DNA of 64,000 nucleotides from Kribbella kalugense. GTDB taxonomy: Bacteria; Actinomycetota; Actinomycetes; Propionibacteriales; Kribbellaceae. Where the stretch lies: assembly GCF_004365875.1 (NCBI RefSeq), contig NZ_SODF01000002.1, positions 1,364,001-1,428,000 on the forward strand, written 5' to 3'. Below, piece after piece: positions 8,229 through 16,306 of this stretch. Every line of letters starts with the position of its first letter. Position 1 is the first letter of the stretch. The translations under genes were made by a program, and so were the position numbers. Under the pieces are notes generated by a model. That model was not told the DNA's origin and searched no databases. It saw only the letters and a program-made list of their open reading frames with translations.

Positions 8229-9557
8229 ATGACCAGCACTGCTGTTCGTCCTGCGAAGAACACCGAGGCGCCGCTCGTCCTCACCACCGATGTGCCGCGG
8301 ACGCTCGGCTTCTTCGACCAATTCACGCTCTGGGGCAATTTCGGCATCTCGCTGTTCGGTCCGGTGACCGGTGCGCTGGTGGCGGCGTACACCGGCTCGC
8401 TGTGGCAGGGACTACTCGCGGTGGTCGTCGGCTGTGGCATCGGCGCGCTGGTGCTGGGCGGTGCGGCCGTGTTCGGGTCGCAGACCGGTGCGCCTGCGAT
8501 GGCGAGCCTGCGCGGTCTGTTCGGCCGGCGTGGCTCGATCGCGCCGACCATCCTCAACATCGCGCAGAACGTCGGCTGGGCGACGATGGAGATCATCGTG
8601 ATCTCGCAGGCCGCAGTCGCGGTGACGAGCGAGCGGTGGCGCTGGGTCTTCGTCGTACTGGCCGGGATCATCGCGACCACGATGGCGATCCGTCCCCTCG
8701 GCAGCGTGAAGATCCTGCGGAAGTTCATGGTCTGGTTGGTGCTGATCGCGTCGGTCTACCTGTTCGTACAGGTGCTCAGCAAGCCGGTGCACGGGCTGCC
8801 ACAGGATGGCGTGTTCGGCTTCTGGCCGGCCGTCGACCTCGCCGCCGCGGGTGTCGTGTCGTTCGCCCCACTGGCTGCCGACTACACGCGGCACTCGCGC
8901 ACTAACAAGGCTGCCTTTGCTGGCTCATCACTCGGCTACGGTCTGGCAGCGATCGGGTACTACGCGCTCGGTGTCGTTGCCGTAGCCACATTGCAGACCA
9001 ACAGCGACGACGTGATCACCGCACTGGTCACACTGCCCGCCGGTGCGATCGCACTGCTCGTACTGCTGGTGGACGAGGTCGACGAGGCGTACGCGAACGT
9101 CTACTCGACCACGATGGCCGCCCACAACCTGATCGGCCACATCGACCGCCGGTGGATCTCGGTCGCGATCGGCGTGATCGCCACCGGCATCGCGCTAATG
9201 GTTGACCTGGGCAACTACACGCAGTTCCTGTACTTGATCGGCTCGGTCTTCATCCCCTTGTTTGCAGTGGCTATCGCGGACTTCTTCGTGGTGAGCAAGA
9301 TGAAATGGGACGTCTCGGACACGGCCCGCTTCCGTTGGCAACCAACCGTCGCCTGGCTGATCGGCTTCGTCGCGTACCAACTGGTCAACCCCGGCACCGT
9401 CAAGGGATGGTCCCCGTTCTGGACCAACCTCCAGCAGTGGCTTTTCAACAACCACCCGGTCCCCTCCTGGCTCGGCGCGACGTACACCTCGATCGTCGTT
9501 TCGATGGTGGCCGCGGTTCTGCTCGGACGAGTAAATCGCCGACCGCTGGACAACTGA
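8229..9557 (+). CDS. NCS1-family permease, probable thiamine-precursor (HMP) transporter
   Basis: 442 residues with about 12 membrane helices. N-terminal RTLGFFDQFTLWGNFGISLF and GSQTGAPAMASLRGLFG (about 85-101) are typical of nucleobase:cation symporters of the NCS1 (purine-cytosine permease) family; NIAQNVGWATMEI (about 113-125) corresponds to the conserved substrate-site helix. Family members take up cytosine, allantoin, hydantoins or hydroxymethylpyrimidine. The TPP riboswitch immediately upstream makes hydroxymethylpyrimidine or thiamine the likely substrate, as for CytX-type transporters; this is inference from regulation. No thiamine biosynthesis gene is adjacent. Confidence 0.88.
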   Translation: MTSTAVRPAKNTEAPLVLTTDVPRTLGFFDQFTLWGNFGISLFGPVTGALVAAYTGSLWQGLLAVVVGCGIGALVLGGAAVFGSQTGAPAMASLRGLFGRRGSIAPTILNIAQNVGWATMEIIVISQAAVAVTSERWRWVFVVLAGIIATTMAIRPLGSVKILRKFMVWLVLIASVYLFVQVLSKPVHGLPQDGVFGFWPAVDLAAAGVVSFAPLAADYTRHSRTNKAAFAGSSLGYGLAAIGYYALGVVAVATLQTNSDDVITALVTLPAGAIALLVLLVDEVDEAYANVYSTTMAAHNLIGHIDRRWISVAIGVIATGIALMVDLGNYTQFLYLIGSVFIPLFAVAIADFFVVSKMKWDVSDTARFRWQPTVAWLIGFVAYQLVNPGTVKGWSPFWTNLQQWLFNNHPVPSWLGATYTSIVVSMVAAVLLGRVNRRPLDN

Positions 9558-9583
9558 CCCGGAGTAACCGGAATACTGCAGGC

Positions 9584-10267
9584 ATGCTGAATTCCGCATT
9601 GCGCAGTCGGGCCGAGTACGCGGAGCTTGGGGCCGATGGGTTGGCCGCGCGTACGACGCCCGAGCGGGACGCGCTGATCGTCAAGGCGGTCGAGGAGTTG
9701 CTGGACGGCCGGGAGACGGTGCTCGACCTGTGCTGCGGGTACGGGCGGATCGCGCTACCGCTGCGCAAGGCCGGAAAGGTCGTCCGCGGGCTGGACATCT
9801 CGCCGAACCTGCTCGAGGCCGGCCAGGCGCAGGCGGCTGAGCAGGAGCTCTCGATCGACTGGGCGATCGGCTCGATGACCGACCTGCCGTACAAGTGGGA
9901 CTCGTTCGACGCGGTGATCTGCCTGTGGACGGCGTTCCACGAGTTGTTCTCCGAGGACGAGCAGATCTCCACGATCTGCGAGGTTTCCCGGGTGCTCAAG
10001 CCGGGCGGGATCGCGATCATCGAGGGCCCGGTCTGGGGGCCGGCGACGGCGGCCGAGATCGCGAACGGAATGCGGCAGGGACCGGAGCACCGGATCGTCA
10101 CCACCGAGCATGACGACAACACCAGCAGCGTGCACTTCATCCACGACGAGATCAGCTACGGGCGCCTCTGCGCGGCCGCCGGAATCGACGACTACAAGGT
10201 CTACAAACGCGACTGGGGCGGCCGCCGCAGGCTCATCCTGGAGATCCACGCGCCGGCAAGTTCCTGA
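9584..10267 (+). CDS. SAM-dependent class I methyltransferase
   Basis: 227 residues. Motif I VLDLCCGYGR (46-55) binds S-adenosylmethionine; the acidic residue of motif II is in VRGLDISPNLL (about 68-78); motif III/IV is SFDAVICLWTAFHEL and the post-motif is VLKPGGIAIIEGP. The ATG at 9584 is chosen because AATACT (9572-9577) lies six bases upstream, suggesting a leaderless mRNA. It stands alone, 26 bases after the permease, and is closed by a clear terminator. Acceptor substrate unknown. Confidence 0.82.
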   Translation: MLNSALRSRAEYAELGADGLAARTTPERDALIVKAVEELLDGRETVLDLCCGYGRIALPLRKAGKVVRGLDISPNLLEAGQAQAAEQELSIDWAIGSMTDLPYKWDSFDAVICLWTAFHELFSEDEQISTICEVSRVLKPGGIAIIEGPVWGPATAAEIANGMRQGPEHRIVTTEHDDNTSSVHFIHDEISYGRLCAAAGIDDYKVYKRDWGGRRRLILEIHAPASS

Positions 10268-10276
10268 CACGTCAGG

Positions 10277-10314
10277 AGGAGCAGATCCCCACTCCACATT
10301 GGGGACCTGCTCCT
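10277..10314. terminator. Hairpin terminator between convergent genes
   Basis: AGGAGCAG-A-TCCCCA (10277-10291) pairs with TGGGGA-C-CTGCTCCT (10300-10314), with one internal mismatch. T-rich sequence follows on the + strand. It serves the methyltransferase gene and may act for the convergent ogt gene. Confidence 0.75.
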
Positions 10315-10358
10315 TATGTTTGCCGAGTCTAAAACCATTCCGGACGATTCCGGAAAAT

Positions 10359-10925
10359 TCACCCTTTTGCTTCGAGATTCAGCAAGAAACGCTTTGCCTC
10401 GAGGCCACCGGCGTACCCGGTGAGTGCGCCGTTGGCGCCTACCACGCGGTGGCACGGCAGTACGACGCAGACCGGGTTCGCGCCCAGCGCCGTACCGACC
10501 GCGCGAGCCGCCTTCGGCTTGTCGATGTCACTCGCGACCGTTCCGTACGTCGTCGTCGCGCCGTAGCGGGTGTGGTCCGGTAGGTCGTTCAGCACGAGTC
10601 GCTGGAACGGCGTCGCCAGCGCGAGATCCACCTCCAGGTCGAAGGTGTGACGACTGCCCGCGAGGTACTCGTCGAGTTGCCGTCGGACGTCGTCCAGCGG
10701 CCGGGGCTGCCGGAGTACCCGCGGCGACACGGCTCGAGCGAGACGGGTGGTCATCGTCTCCTCGTCGCCGAACGAGCTGGCGACCACGCGGCCGCCCGCG
10801 ATCGCGAGCAGCAACGTCCCGATCGGGGTGTCGTGCAGGGTGTACGCGACGTCGGCGTCCGGGAAGGTGGGTGGTTTCAGGTCGGGGGTGGTGAGCCGGT
10901 TCAGCCGGCTCTCGAGGTCAGTCAT
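10359..10925 (-). CDS. ogt: Methylated-DNA--protein-cysteine methyltransferase
   Basis: 188 residues. The active-site motif PCHRV (Cys at about 158) and the following GALTGYAGGLEAKRFLL loop are the signature of O6-alkylguanine DNA alkyltransferases; TPFQRLVLNDL and RYGATTTYGTVA are the conserved helix-turn-helix part. The protein transfers an alkyl group from guanine to its own Cys and so repairs mutagenic damage. The second of two consecutive ATGs is chosen because of spacing to GGAG. The gene overlaps the end of the sigma-factor gene by 8 bases, so the two are co-translated. No Ada-type N-terminal regulatory domain is present. Confidence 0.92.
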   Translation of the reverse strand: MTDLESRLNRLTTPDLKPPTFPDADVAYTLHDTPIGTLLLAIAGGRVVASSFGDEETMTTRLARAVSPRVLRQPRPLDDVRRQLDEYLAGSRHTFDLEVDLALATPFQRLVLNDLPDHTRYGATTTYGTVASDIDKPKAARAVGTALGANPVCVVLPCHRVVGANGALTGYAGGLEAKRFLLNLEAKG

Positions 10926-11427
10926 CATCTACTCCGAGTTTGCTGCGCAGGGTCGCGAGCGCGTCGCTGACGAGCCGGCGCGATGCGGCGGGCGTGGTGT
11001 CCAGAGCGGCGGCCACGCCGTGGTGGTCCAGGTCGCCGACGTACTTGAGCGTGACCGCGAAGCGTTGTCGCTCCGGGAGTTGGTTGACCGCTCGCCAGAG
11101 TTCCGGGTCCGGGAAGTCCGTGGCTTCCGGGCCCTCGACCGCGACCGGGGGCGCTTCGTCCAGCGGGCGCTGCGGTTTTCGCGCTCGGTGCACGTCGGTC
11201 GCGCACCGGGCGGTGATGGTGAGGAGCCAACTGCGCAGGTTCTTCGCCGACGTCAGCTTCGGATAGGCGGCGTACGCCTTCTCCCAGGCCCGCTGTGCCG
11301 CGTCGTCGCCGTCCACCGGCCCGGCCATCGCCCGCGCCAGCCGGGCCACGTCCCGCCAGTGCGCGTCGATCAGCGCCTGGAACGGCGGCAGCACGCCAGG
11401 CTTCAGCTGCGCCTTCTCCCGAGTCAT
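10918..11427 (-). CDS. ECF-type RNA polymerase sigma factor
   Basis: 169 residues with sigma region 2 (about 20-75: ALIDAHWRDVARLARAMAG then DDAAQRAWEKAYAAY) and region 4 (about 110-160: LPERQRFAVTLKYVGDLDHH then ALDTTPAASRRLVSDALATL). The loop between them is short and no anti-sigma gene is adjacent. The ATG at 11425-11427 was chosen because translation upstream reads into the divergent promoter region. The stop overlaps the ogt start, so it probably drives or accompanies DNA-alkylation repair. It is divergent from the sulfur operon. Confidence 0.8.
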   Translation of the reverse strand: MTREKAQLKPGVLPPFQALIDAHWRDVARLARAMAGPVDGDDAAQRAWEKAYAAYPKLTSAKNLRSWLLTITARCATDVHRARKPQRPLDEAPPVAVEGPEATDFPDPELWRAVNQLPERQRFAVTLKYVGDLDHHGVAAALDTTPAASRRLVSDALATLRSKLGVDDD

Positions 11428-11486
11428 CACGTTAGTAGAACGCACCCGGTCAGTCCGATGTGAGGGCGGCCGGTCCAGATCACGAG

Positions 11487-11511
11487 ATTGTCTAGTTAGC
11501 CGATAGACAAT
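11487..11511. promoter_or_regulatory. Perfect inverted repeat before the sulfur leader peptide
   Basis: ATTGTCTA (11487-11494) and TAGACAAT (11504-11511) are exact inverse complements separated by nine bases. The site lies 19-43 bases before the leader-peptide ATG and 60-84 bases from the divergent sigma-factor start. The half-site core GTCTA/TAGAC is the same five bases as in the McbR sulfur repressor box of Corynebacterium, but in the opposite order and with other spacing, so the cognate regulator is unknown. Confidence 0.5.
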
Positions 11512-11529
11512 GATGCGAAGATAGCTGAC

Positions 11530-11601
11530 ATGACGACGACACTCCTCACCCGCCGTCGCGTCATCGATCTGCTGCGGACGGCGAGCGCCACCTGTCGGTG
11601 A
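11530..11601 (+). CDS. Short Arg-rich leader peptide ending in Cys-Arg (sulfur attenuator type)
   Basis: A 23-residue frame starts MTTTLLTRRRVIDLLRTA and ends SATCR before TGA. Its pattern (Arg-rich front, 'IDLLR' core, 'CR' end) is that of the putative leader peptides found before cysteine and sulfonate genes in many actinobacteria. Ribosomes would slow at the single Cys codon when cysteine is scarce. A perfect hairpin CCGGCAG/CTGCCGG (11676-11692) lies between it and the first structural gene and could be the attenuating structure. It is too short for most gene finders. Confidence 0.7.
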   Translation: MTTTLLTRRRVIDLLRTASATCR

Positions 11602-11722
11602 CGCCTGTTCTGCCACTTCGCCCTGCATGAGGCCCCGTCGATACCGGCCTCCCCCAGAAATTCAGCACAGCCCGCCCGGCAGTTGCTGCCGGTCGTCCCT
11701 GCCCCGATTCCGAGGGAGAGAC

Positions 11723-12265
11723 ATGTCTTTGCCTGCCCTGAATCGTCCTGCCCTGTCCGTCGTACCCGACCATTCCGAGGAACGGATCGTGGACGCCGAC
11801 GTCTACAAGTCCGTCTTCCGTCGCCACGCCGCCGGTGTCGTGGTGATCACCGCGGACGCCGGCCACGGCCCGGTCGGGTTCACCGCCACCTCGCTGGTCT
11901 CGGTCAGCCTGCTGCCACCGCTGGTTTCGTTCGCGATCGCCACCAGTGCGTCCAGCTGGCCGACCGTGAGTACGACGAACAGCCTGGTGATCAACTTCCT
12001 GTCCGCCGACCAGGACGCGATCGCCGGCCGGTTCGCCACCAGCGGGATCGACCGGTTCGCCGAACCGACCCGCTGGTCCCGGCTGGCATCCGGCGAGCCC
12101 GTACTCGACGACGCCCCGAGCTACCTGCGCGCGCAGGTCGAGCACCGTTTCGCCGTCGGCGACCACTACCTGGTCGTCGCCCGCCTCTCCACCCATACCG
12201 AACGACGTGAACACGAGTCGTTGCTGTACCACGACGGCCACTACGCGAAAGCACACCATGTCTAG
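11723..12265 (+). CDS. Flavin reductase domain protein (FMN reductase partner)
   Basis: 180 residues of the flavin-reductase-like split-barrel fold: VYKSVFRRHAAGVVVITAD (about 23-41), GFTATSLVSVSLLPPLVSFAI and NFLSADQDAIAGRFA are the conserved strands around the flavin site. It would supply reduced FMN to the monooxygenase encoded at the end of the same operon. The ATG at 11723 has the ribosome-binding site GAGGGAG seven bases upstream. The stop overlaps the next gene by 8 bases. It belongs to the DmoB/NtaB/HpaC group rather than the SsuE flavodoxin-like group. Confidence 0.85.
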   Translation: MSLPALNRPALSVVPDHSEERIVDADVYKSVFRRHAAGVVVITADAGHGPVGFTATSLVSVSLLPPLVSFAIATSASSWPTVSTTNSLVINFLSADQDAIAGRFATSGIDRFAEPTRWSRLASGEPVLDDAPSYLRAQVEHRFAVGDHYLVVARLSTHTERREHESLLYHDGHYAKAHHV

Positions 12266-13301
12266 AAAACGTCTCTACGCCGTACTCGCGCTCCTCGCCG
12301 TCGTCACCGGTTGCAGCGGCAACGCAGCCGCCGACGGTGCCGCCAAACTCTCGCTGGACGCGCCGCTGCCGACCACCGTCCCGGCCGGCGCCAAGATCGT
12401 CGTCGGTGACCCGGCCACCGAGGTCGCACTGAAGCTCTCCGGTCAGTACGACAAGGTGTCGAAGTACGTCCAGTTCGCGAACCTGAGTGGCGGTCCGCAG
12501 ACCACCGAGGCGTTCCGGGCGCACGCACTCGACCTCGGCTCGGTCGCGGAGATCCCGTCGATCAACGCGACCTGGACCGGTCTGCACGTGAAGATCGTCG
12601 CCTCCAAGTTCCGGCAGGACCCGATCGGCCACCCGATCTACCAGCTCGGCATCGCCCCCGGCACCTCGGTGAAGACACTCGCTGACCTGCGCGGCAAGAA
12701 GATCGCGTACAGCCCGGGTCAGGCCCAGGGTGCGCTGATCCTGAAGGTGCTGAAGAAGGCCGGCTTGACCAAGGAAGACGTCAAGCTGGTCGAGCTGCCC
12801 AGCACCGGTGACGTCTACGTCCAGGCTTTGGCCGGCAAGCAGGTCGACGTCGCCCCGATCGGCGGCGTACAGATCAAGCGCTACCTGGCCAAGTACGGCA
12901 AGGACGGCGGCGCCACGATCGACCACGGCCTGCGCGACGACGCTGGGCATCTCTACGGGCCGGTCGAGTCGCTCGAGGACCCGGCGAAGGCCGCGGCGAT
13001 CCGCGCGTACGTCGCCGCCTGGGGTATCGCCCAGGTGTGGATCGACAAGCACCCCAAGGAGTGGATCCAGGGGTACTACGTGAAGGACCAGGGCCTCACC
13101 GAGGCGGACGGGCAGTGGCTGGTCGAGAACGCCGGTCACCCGGACATCCCGGCCGACTGGAGTGACGCGATCCAGCGCCAGCAGGAAACCATCGAGCTGC
13201 TCGCCAAGGAGACCGGCAACCCGGTCATCCAGGCGAAGGACCTCTACGACCTGCGGTTCCAGACCGTCGCCGCGGACGCGATCAAGGGAGGCGCCAAATG
13301 A
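12258..13301 (+). CDS. ABC transporter substrate-binding lipoprotein, sulfonate/nitrate type
   Basis: 347 residues. The signal sequence ends in lipobox VVTGC with Cys19 as the lipidation site. The mature protein resembles SsuA/TauA-type binding proteins: TLADLRGKKIAYSPGQAQGAL (the conserved 'DLKGKKIA...' loop) and GKQVDVAPIGG. It would capture an organosulfur compound outside the cell and pass it to the permease encoded next. The ATG overlaps the flavin-reductase stop by 8 bases and its own stop overlaps the permease start (ATGA). Confidence 0.88.
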   Translation: MSRKRLYAVLALLAVVTGCSGNAAADGAAKLSLDAPLPTTVPAGAKIVVGDPATEVALKLSGQYDKVSKYVQFANLSGGPQTTEAFRAHALDLGSVAEIPSINATWTGLHVKIVASKFRQDPIGHPIYQLGIAPGTSVKTLADLRGKKIAYSPGQAQGALILKVLKKAGLTKEDVKLVELPSTGDVYVQALAGKQVDVAPIGGVQIKRYLAKYGKDGGATIDHGLRDDAGHLYGPVESLEDPAKAAAIRAYVAAWGIAQVWIDKHPKEWIQGYYVKDQGLTEADGQWLVENAGHPDIPADWSDAIQRQQETIELLAKETGNPVIQAKDLYDLRFQTVAADAIKGGAK

Positions 13302-14137
13302 GCGCGACAACCCTTCCCGGACTGCGGTCCCGCACGACCGCGGCTCCCGTCGTACGCCGTCGTCGCCTCGGACCGGGGAAACCGATCAAGTTCGGGGCCG
13401 CGATCGGACCCGTGCTGTTGCTGGTGATCTGGAGCGTCGGGTCGGCCGCTGGTTGGATCGACCAACGAAATCTGTCCGCGCCGTGGACCGTGGTGACCAC
13501 GGCCGGCGACCTGATCGCGGACGGCCGGCTCCAGTCGAACCTGTGGACCTCCGCCCAACGAGCGCTGCTCGGGCTCGCACTCGGCATCGTGCTGGGCGTC
13601 GTACTCGCCCTGATCTCGGGGCTGTCCCGGCTCGGCGAGGCGGTCCTCGACGGACCGATCCAGATCAAGCGGGCGATCCCGTCGCTGGCGCTGCTGCCGC
13701 TGCTGATCCTCTGGCTGGGCATCGGTGAGTCGATGAAGGTCGTCACCATCCTGCTCGGGGTGTTCATCCCGATCTACATCCACACCCACAACGGCCTGCG
13801 CACGATCGACAGCCGGTACGTCGAACTTGCGCAAACCGTCGGTCTGTCCCAGTGGGAGTTCATCCGGCGCGTGGTCCTGCCGGGCGCGCTGCCCGGATTC
13901 CTGCTCGGGCTGCGGTTCGCGGTGACCGGCGCCTGGCTGTCGCTGGTCGTCGTCGAGCAGATCAACTCCACCAGCGGTATCGGCTACATGATGGAACTGG
14001 CCCGCACGTACGGACAGACCGACATCATCATCGTCGGCCTGGTCGTCTACGGCGCCCTCGGCCTGCTCTCCGACGCCGTCGTCCGCCTGATCCAGAGGAG
14101 GGCCCTGACATGGCGCCGAACGTTAGCTGCTGCTTAA
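13298..14137 (+). CDS. ABC transporter permease, sulfonate/nitrate type
   Basis: 279 residues with about six membrane helices after a basic N-terminus. The EAA loop that contacts the ATPase is ELAQTVGLSQWEFIRRVVLP (about 176-195) followed by GALPGFLLGLR. It is of the SsuC/TauC (BPD_transp_1) type. Start overlaps the binding-protein stop by four bases. A 109-base structured gap separates it from the ATPase gene, unlike the other junctions of this operon, which all overlap. Confidence 0.88.
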   Translation: MSATTLPGLRSRTTAAPVVRRRRLGPGKPIKFGAAIGPVLLLVIWSVGSAAGWIDQRNLSAPWTVVTTAGDLIADGRLQSNLWTSAQRALLGLALGIVLGVVLALISGLSRLGEAVLDGPIQIKRAIPSLALLPLLILWLGIGESMKVVTILLGVFIPIYIHTHNGLRTIDSRYVELAQTVGLSQWEFIRRVVLPGALPGFLLGLRFAVTGAWLSLVVVEQINSTSGIGYMMELARTYGQTDIIIVGLVVYGALGLLSDAVVRLIQRRALTWRRTLAAA

Positions 14138-14138
14138 T

Positions 14139-14246
14139 GGCCGGGCCTCCGGCGCCGGCGGGGTCATGGGGCTTTGACTCCCGGCCTTCCCTCGTCGCTC
14201 CGGTCGCTTCGCTCCCTCCGCTCCTCAGTCCAGGCCGGGAGGCCCC
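14139..14246 (+). promoter_or_regulatory. Structured spacer that can sequester the ATPase ribosome-binding site
   Basis: CTCCCGGCCT (14178-14187) is the exact inverse complement of AGGCCGGGAG (14232-14241), which contains the ribosome-binding site of the ATPase gene. A competing stem, GGGCCTCC (14143-14150) with GGAGGCCC (14238-14245), uses the same bases. The middle is pyrimidine-rich with repeated 'cgctccg/cgcttcgctcc' blocks. The layout suggests translational control or stoichiometry tuning inside the operon, but it has not been tested. Confidence 0.4.
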
Positions 14247-14954
14247 ATGACCGTCATCACGACTGCAACCGTCCAGGTCCGCGATCTGGTACGCCGGTAC
14301 GACGAACGCGCCGTACTGGATGGACTCGACCTGGATATCGCTCCGGGTGAATTCGTTGCCCTGCTGGGGAAGAGCGGTTCCGGAAAGAGCACGTTGCTGC
14401 GGGCCTTGGCCGGGCTGGACTACGACGTCGAGGGATCCGGTGAGCTCGCCGTACCGCAGAACGTCTCGGTCGTCTTCCAGGACTCCCGGTTGTTGCCGTG
14501 GGCAAGAGTGCTCGACAATGTCGTGCTCGGTCTGAGCGGCGCCGGCGATCGCGGACGGAAGAGCCTCGAGGAAGTTGGGCTCGCGGGCCGCGAGCAGGCC
14601 TGGCCGAACGAGCTGTCCGGCGGTGAGCAGCAGCGCGTCGCGTTGGCGCGGTCGCTGGTCCGGGAGCCGGAGCTGCTGCTCGCGGACGAGCCGTTCGGGG
14701 CGCTGGATGCGCTGACCCGGTTGAAGATGCACGTGTTGCTGCGGAAGCTGTGCGCGACCCACCAGCCCGCCGTACTGCTGGTCACGCACGACGTCGACGA
14801 GGCGATCGTGCTGGCCGATCGGGTGATCGTGCTCGACGAGGGCCGGATCGTCGCGGAAGAAGTGGTCGAGCTGGCCGCCCCGCGGAGTTCGGCCGATCCA
14901 GGATTCGCCGCGATCCGGTCGCGGCTTCTCGACGCTTTAGGAGTCTCGCTGTGA
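14247..14954 (+). CDS. ABC transporter ATP-binding protein, sulfonate/nitrate type
   Basis: 235 residues. Walker A is GKSGSGKS (about 41-48), signature ELSGGEQQRVALARSL (about 120-135), Walker B LLLADEPFGALD and the H-loop VTHDVDEA. It is shorter than many relatives and matches SsuB/TauB size. It would energise uptake through the permease encoded upstream. Its stop overlaps the monooxygenase start (GTGA). Confidence 0.9.
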   Translation: MTVITTATVQVRDLVRRYDERAVLDGLDLDIAPGEFVALLGKSGSGKSTLLRALAGLDYDVEGSGELAVPQNVSVVFQDSRLLPWARVLDNVVLGLSGAGDRGRKSLEEVGLAGREQAWPNELSGGEQQRVALARSLVREPELLLADEPFGALDALTRLKMHVLLRKLCATHQPAVLLVTHDVDEAIVLADRVIVLDEGRIVAEEVVELAAPRSSADPGFAAIRSRLLDALGVSL

Positions 14955-16288
14955 GTCGACAGTTGCATTTGAACGCGTTCCTGATGAGTACCGGGCATCA
15001 CGAGGCGTCGTGGCGGTTGCCGGAAAGCGATCCGTTCGCGAACACGTCGGTGGCGCATTACCAGGGCTTGGCGCAGTTGGCCGAGCGCGGGAAGTTCGAC
15101 TCGATCTTCTTCGCTGATTCGCCCGTTCTGATCGGTACGGTCGGGCGTCGGCCGGCTGGTTCTTTGGAGCCGACCGTGTTGCTGACGGCGATCGCGGCCG
15201 CGACGTCTCGGATCGGGCTGATCGCGACCGCGTCGACGACGTACAACGACCCGTACAACCTGGCGCGACGGTTCGCCAGCGTGGACCACGTGAGCGGTGG
15301 GCGCGCGGGCTGGAACGTGGTGACGACGGCCGGCCCGGACGCGGCTCGCAACTTCAACCTCGCGGACCAGCCGGCGCACGCCGAGCGGTACGACCGGGCG
15401 GCGGAGTTCCTCGAGGTCGCCTACAAGCTGTGGGACTCGTGGCAGGACGACGCCGCGATCGCCGACAAGGCCGAGGGCGTCTGGGCGGTGCAGGAGCGAG
15501 TGCAGCCAATCGACCACGTCGGGCGGCACTTCCAGGTCCGCGGGCCGCTGAACCTGCCGCGGTCGCCGCAGGGGCATCCGCTGATCGTGCAGGCCGGGTC
15601 GTCCGAGGACGGCAAGGGACTGGCGGCGCGGTACGCCGAGGCGGTGTTCACGGCCCAGCAGACGCTGGAGGACGCGCAGGACTTCTACCGGGATCTGAAG
15701 GCGCGCACGGTCGCGCTCGGGCGTGACCCGGAGACGATCAAGATCCTGCCGGGGATCGTTCCGGTGATCGGATCGACGGTGGAGGAGGCTCAGCGGTTGG
15801 AACGGCAGCTGGACGAGCTGATCCGGCCCGAGTACGCGCGGCTGCAGCTGGCGAAGACCCTGCGGGTGGCGCCGGAGGACCTGCCGCTGGACCAGCAGTT
15901 GCCGGCGGACCTGCCCGACGAGGACGAGATCGAGGGCGCGAAGAGCCGCTACACGCTGATCGTCACGCTGGCCCGGCGCGAAAAGCTGACCGTTCGCGAA
16001 CTGATCGGCCGGTTGGGGGGCGGGCGCGGGCACCGGACGTTCACGGGGACCCCGGAGCAGGTCGCGGACGCGATCCAGCACTGGTTCGACGCCGGCGCCG
16101 CCGACGGCTTCAACATCATGCCGCCGGTTCTTCCATCCGGCCTCGCGGTCTTCGTGGACGAGGTAATCCCGATCCTCCAGGCCCGCGGTCTCTTCCGCAC
16201 CGAGTACACCGGCACCACACTCCGTGACCACTACGGCCTACCCCGCCCCACCGGCCGTACGGCGGCGTTGCAGGAGGTAACCGCCTGA
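14951..16288 (+). CDS. FMN-dependent (LLM-class) monooxygenase of the NtaA/SnaA/DmoA type
   Basis: 445 residues of the luciferase-like flavin monooxygenase fold. LHLNAFLMSTGHHEASWR at the start, GKFDSIFFADSP (about 39-50), GRAGWNVVTTAGPDAARNF (about 118-136) and HPLIVQAGSSEDGKGLAARY (about 211-230) are hallmarks of the NtaA/DszA/DmoA branch rather than SsuD. It needs FMNH2 from the flavin reductase encoded first in the operon. With a Cys-type leader peptide and a sulfonate-type importer, the likely job is to release sulfur from an imported organosulfur compound. The substrate (for example dimethyl sulfide, a sulfone or a sulfonate) cannot be fixed from sequence. Confidence 0.88.
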   Translation: MSRQLHLNAFLMSTGHHEASWRLPESDPFANTSVAHYQGLAQLAERGKFDSIFFADSPVLIGTVGRRPAGSLEPTVLLTAIAAATSRIGLIATASTTYNDPYNLARRFASVDHVSGGRAGWNVVTTAGPDAARNFNLADQPAHAERYDRAAEFLEVAYKLWDSWQDDAAIADKAEGVWAVQERVQPIDHVGRHFQVRGPLNLPRSPQGHPLIVQAGSSEDGKGLAARYAEAVFTAQQTLEDAQDFYRDLKARTVALGRDPETIKILPGIVPVIGSTVEEAQRLERQLDELIRPEYARLQLAKTLRVAPEDLPLDQQLPADLPDEDEIEGAKSRYTLIVTLARREKLTVRELIGRLGGGRGHRTFTGTPEQVADAIQHWFDAGAADGFNIMPPVLPSGLAVFVDEVIPILQARGLFRTEYTGTTLRDHYGLPRPTGRTAALQEVTA

Positions 16289-16306
16289 TCTGGGTGCTGG
16301 GTTCCG

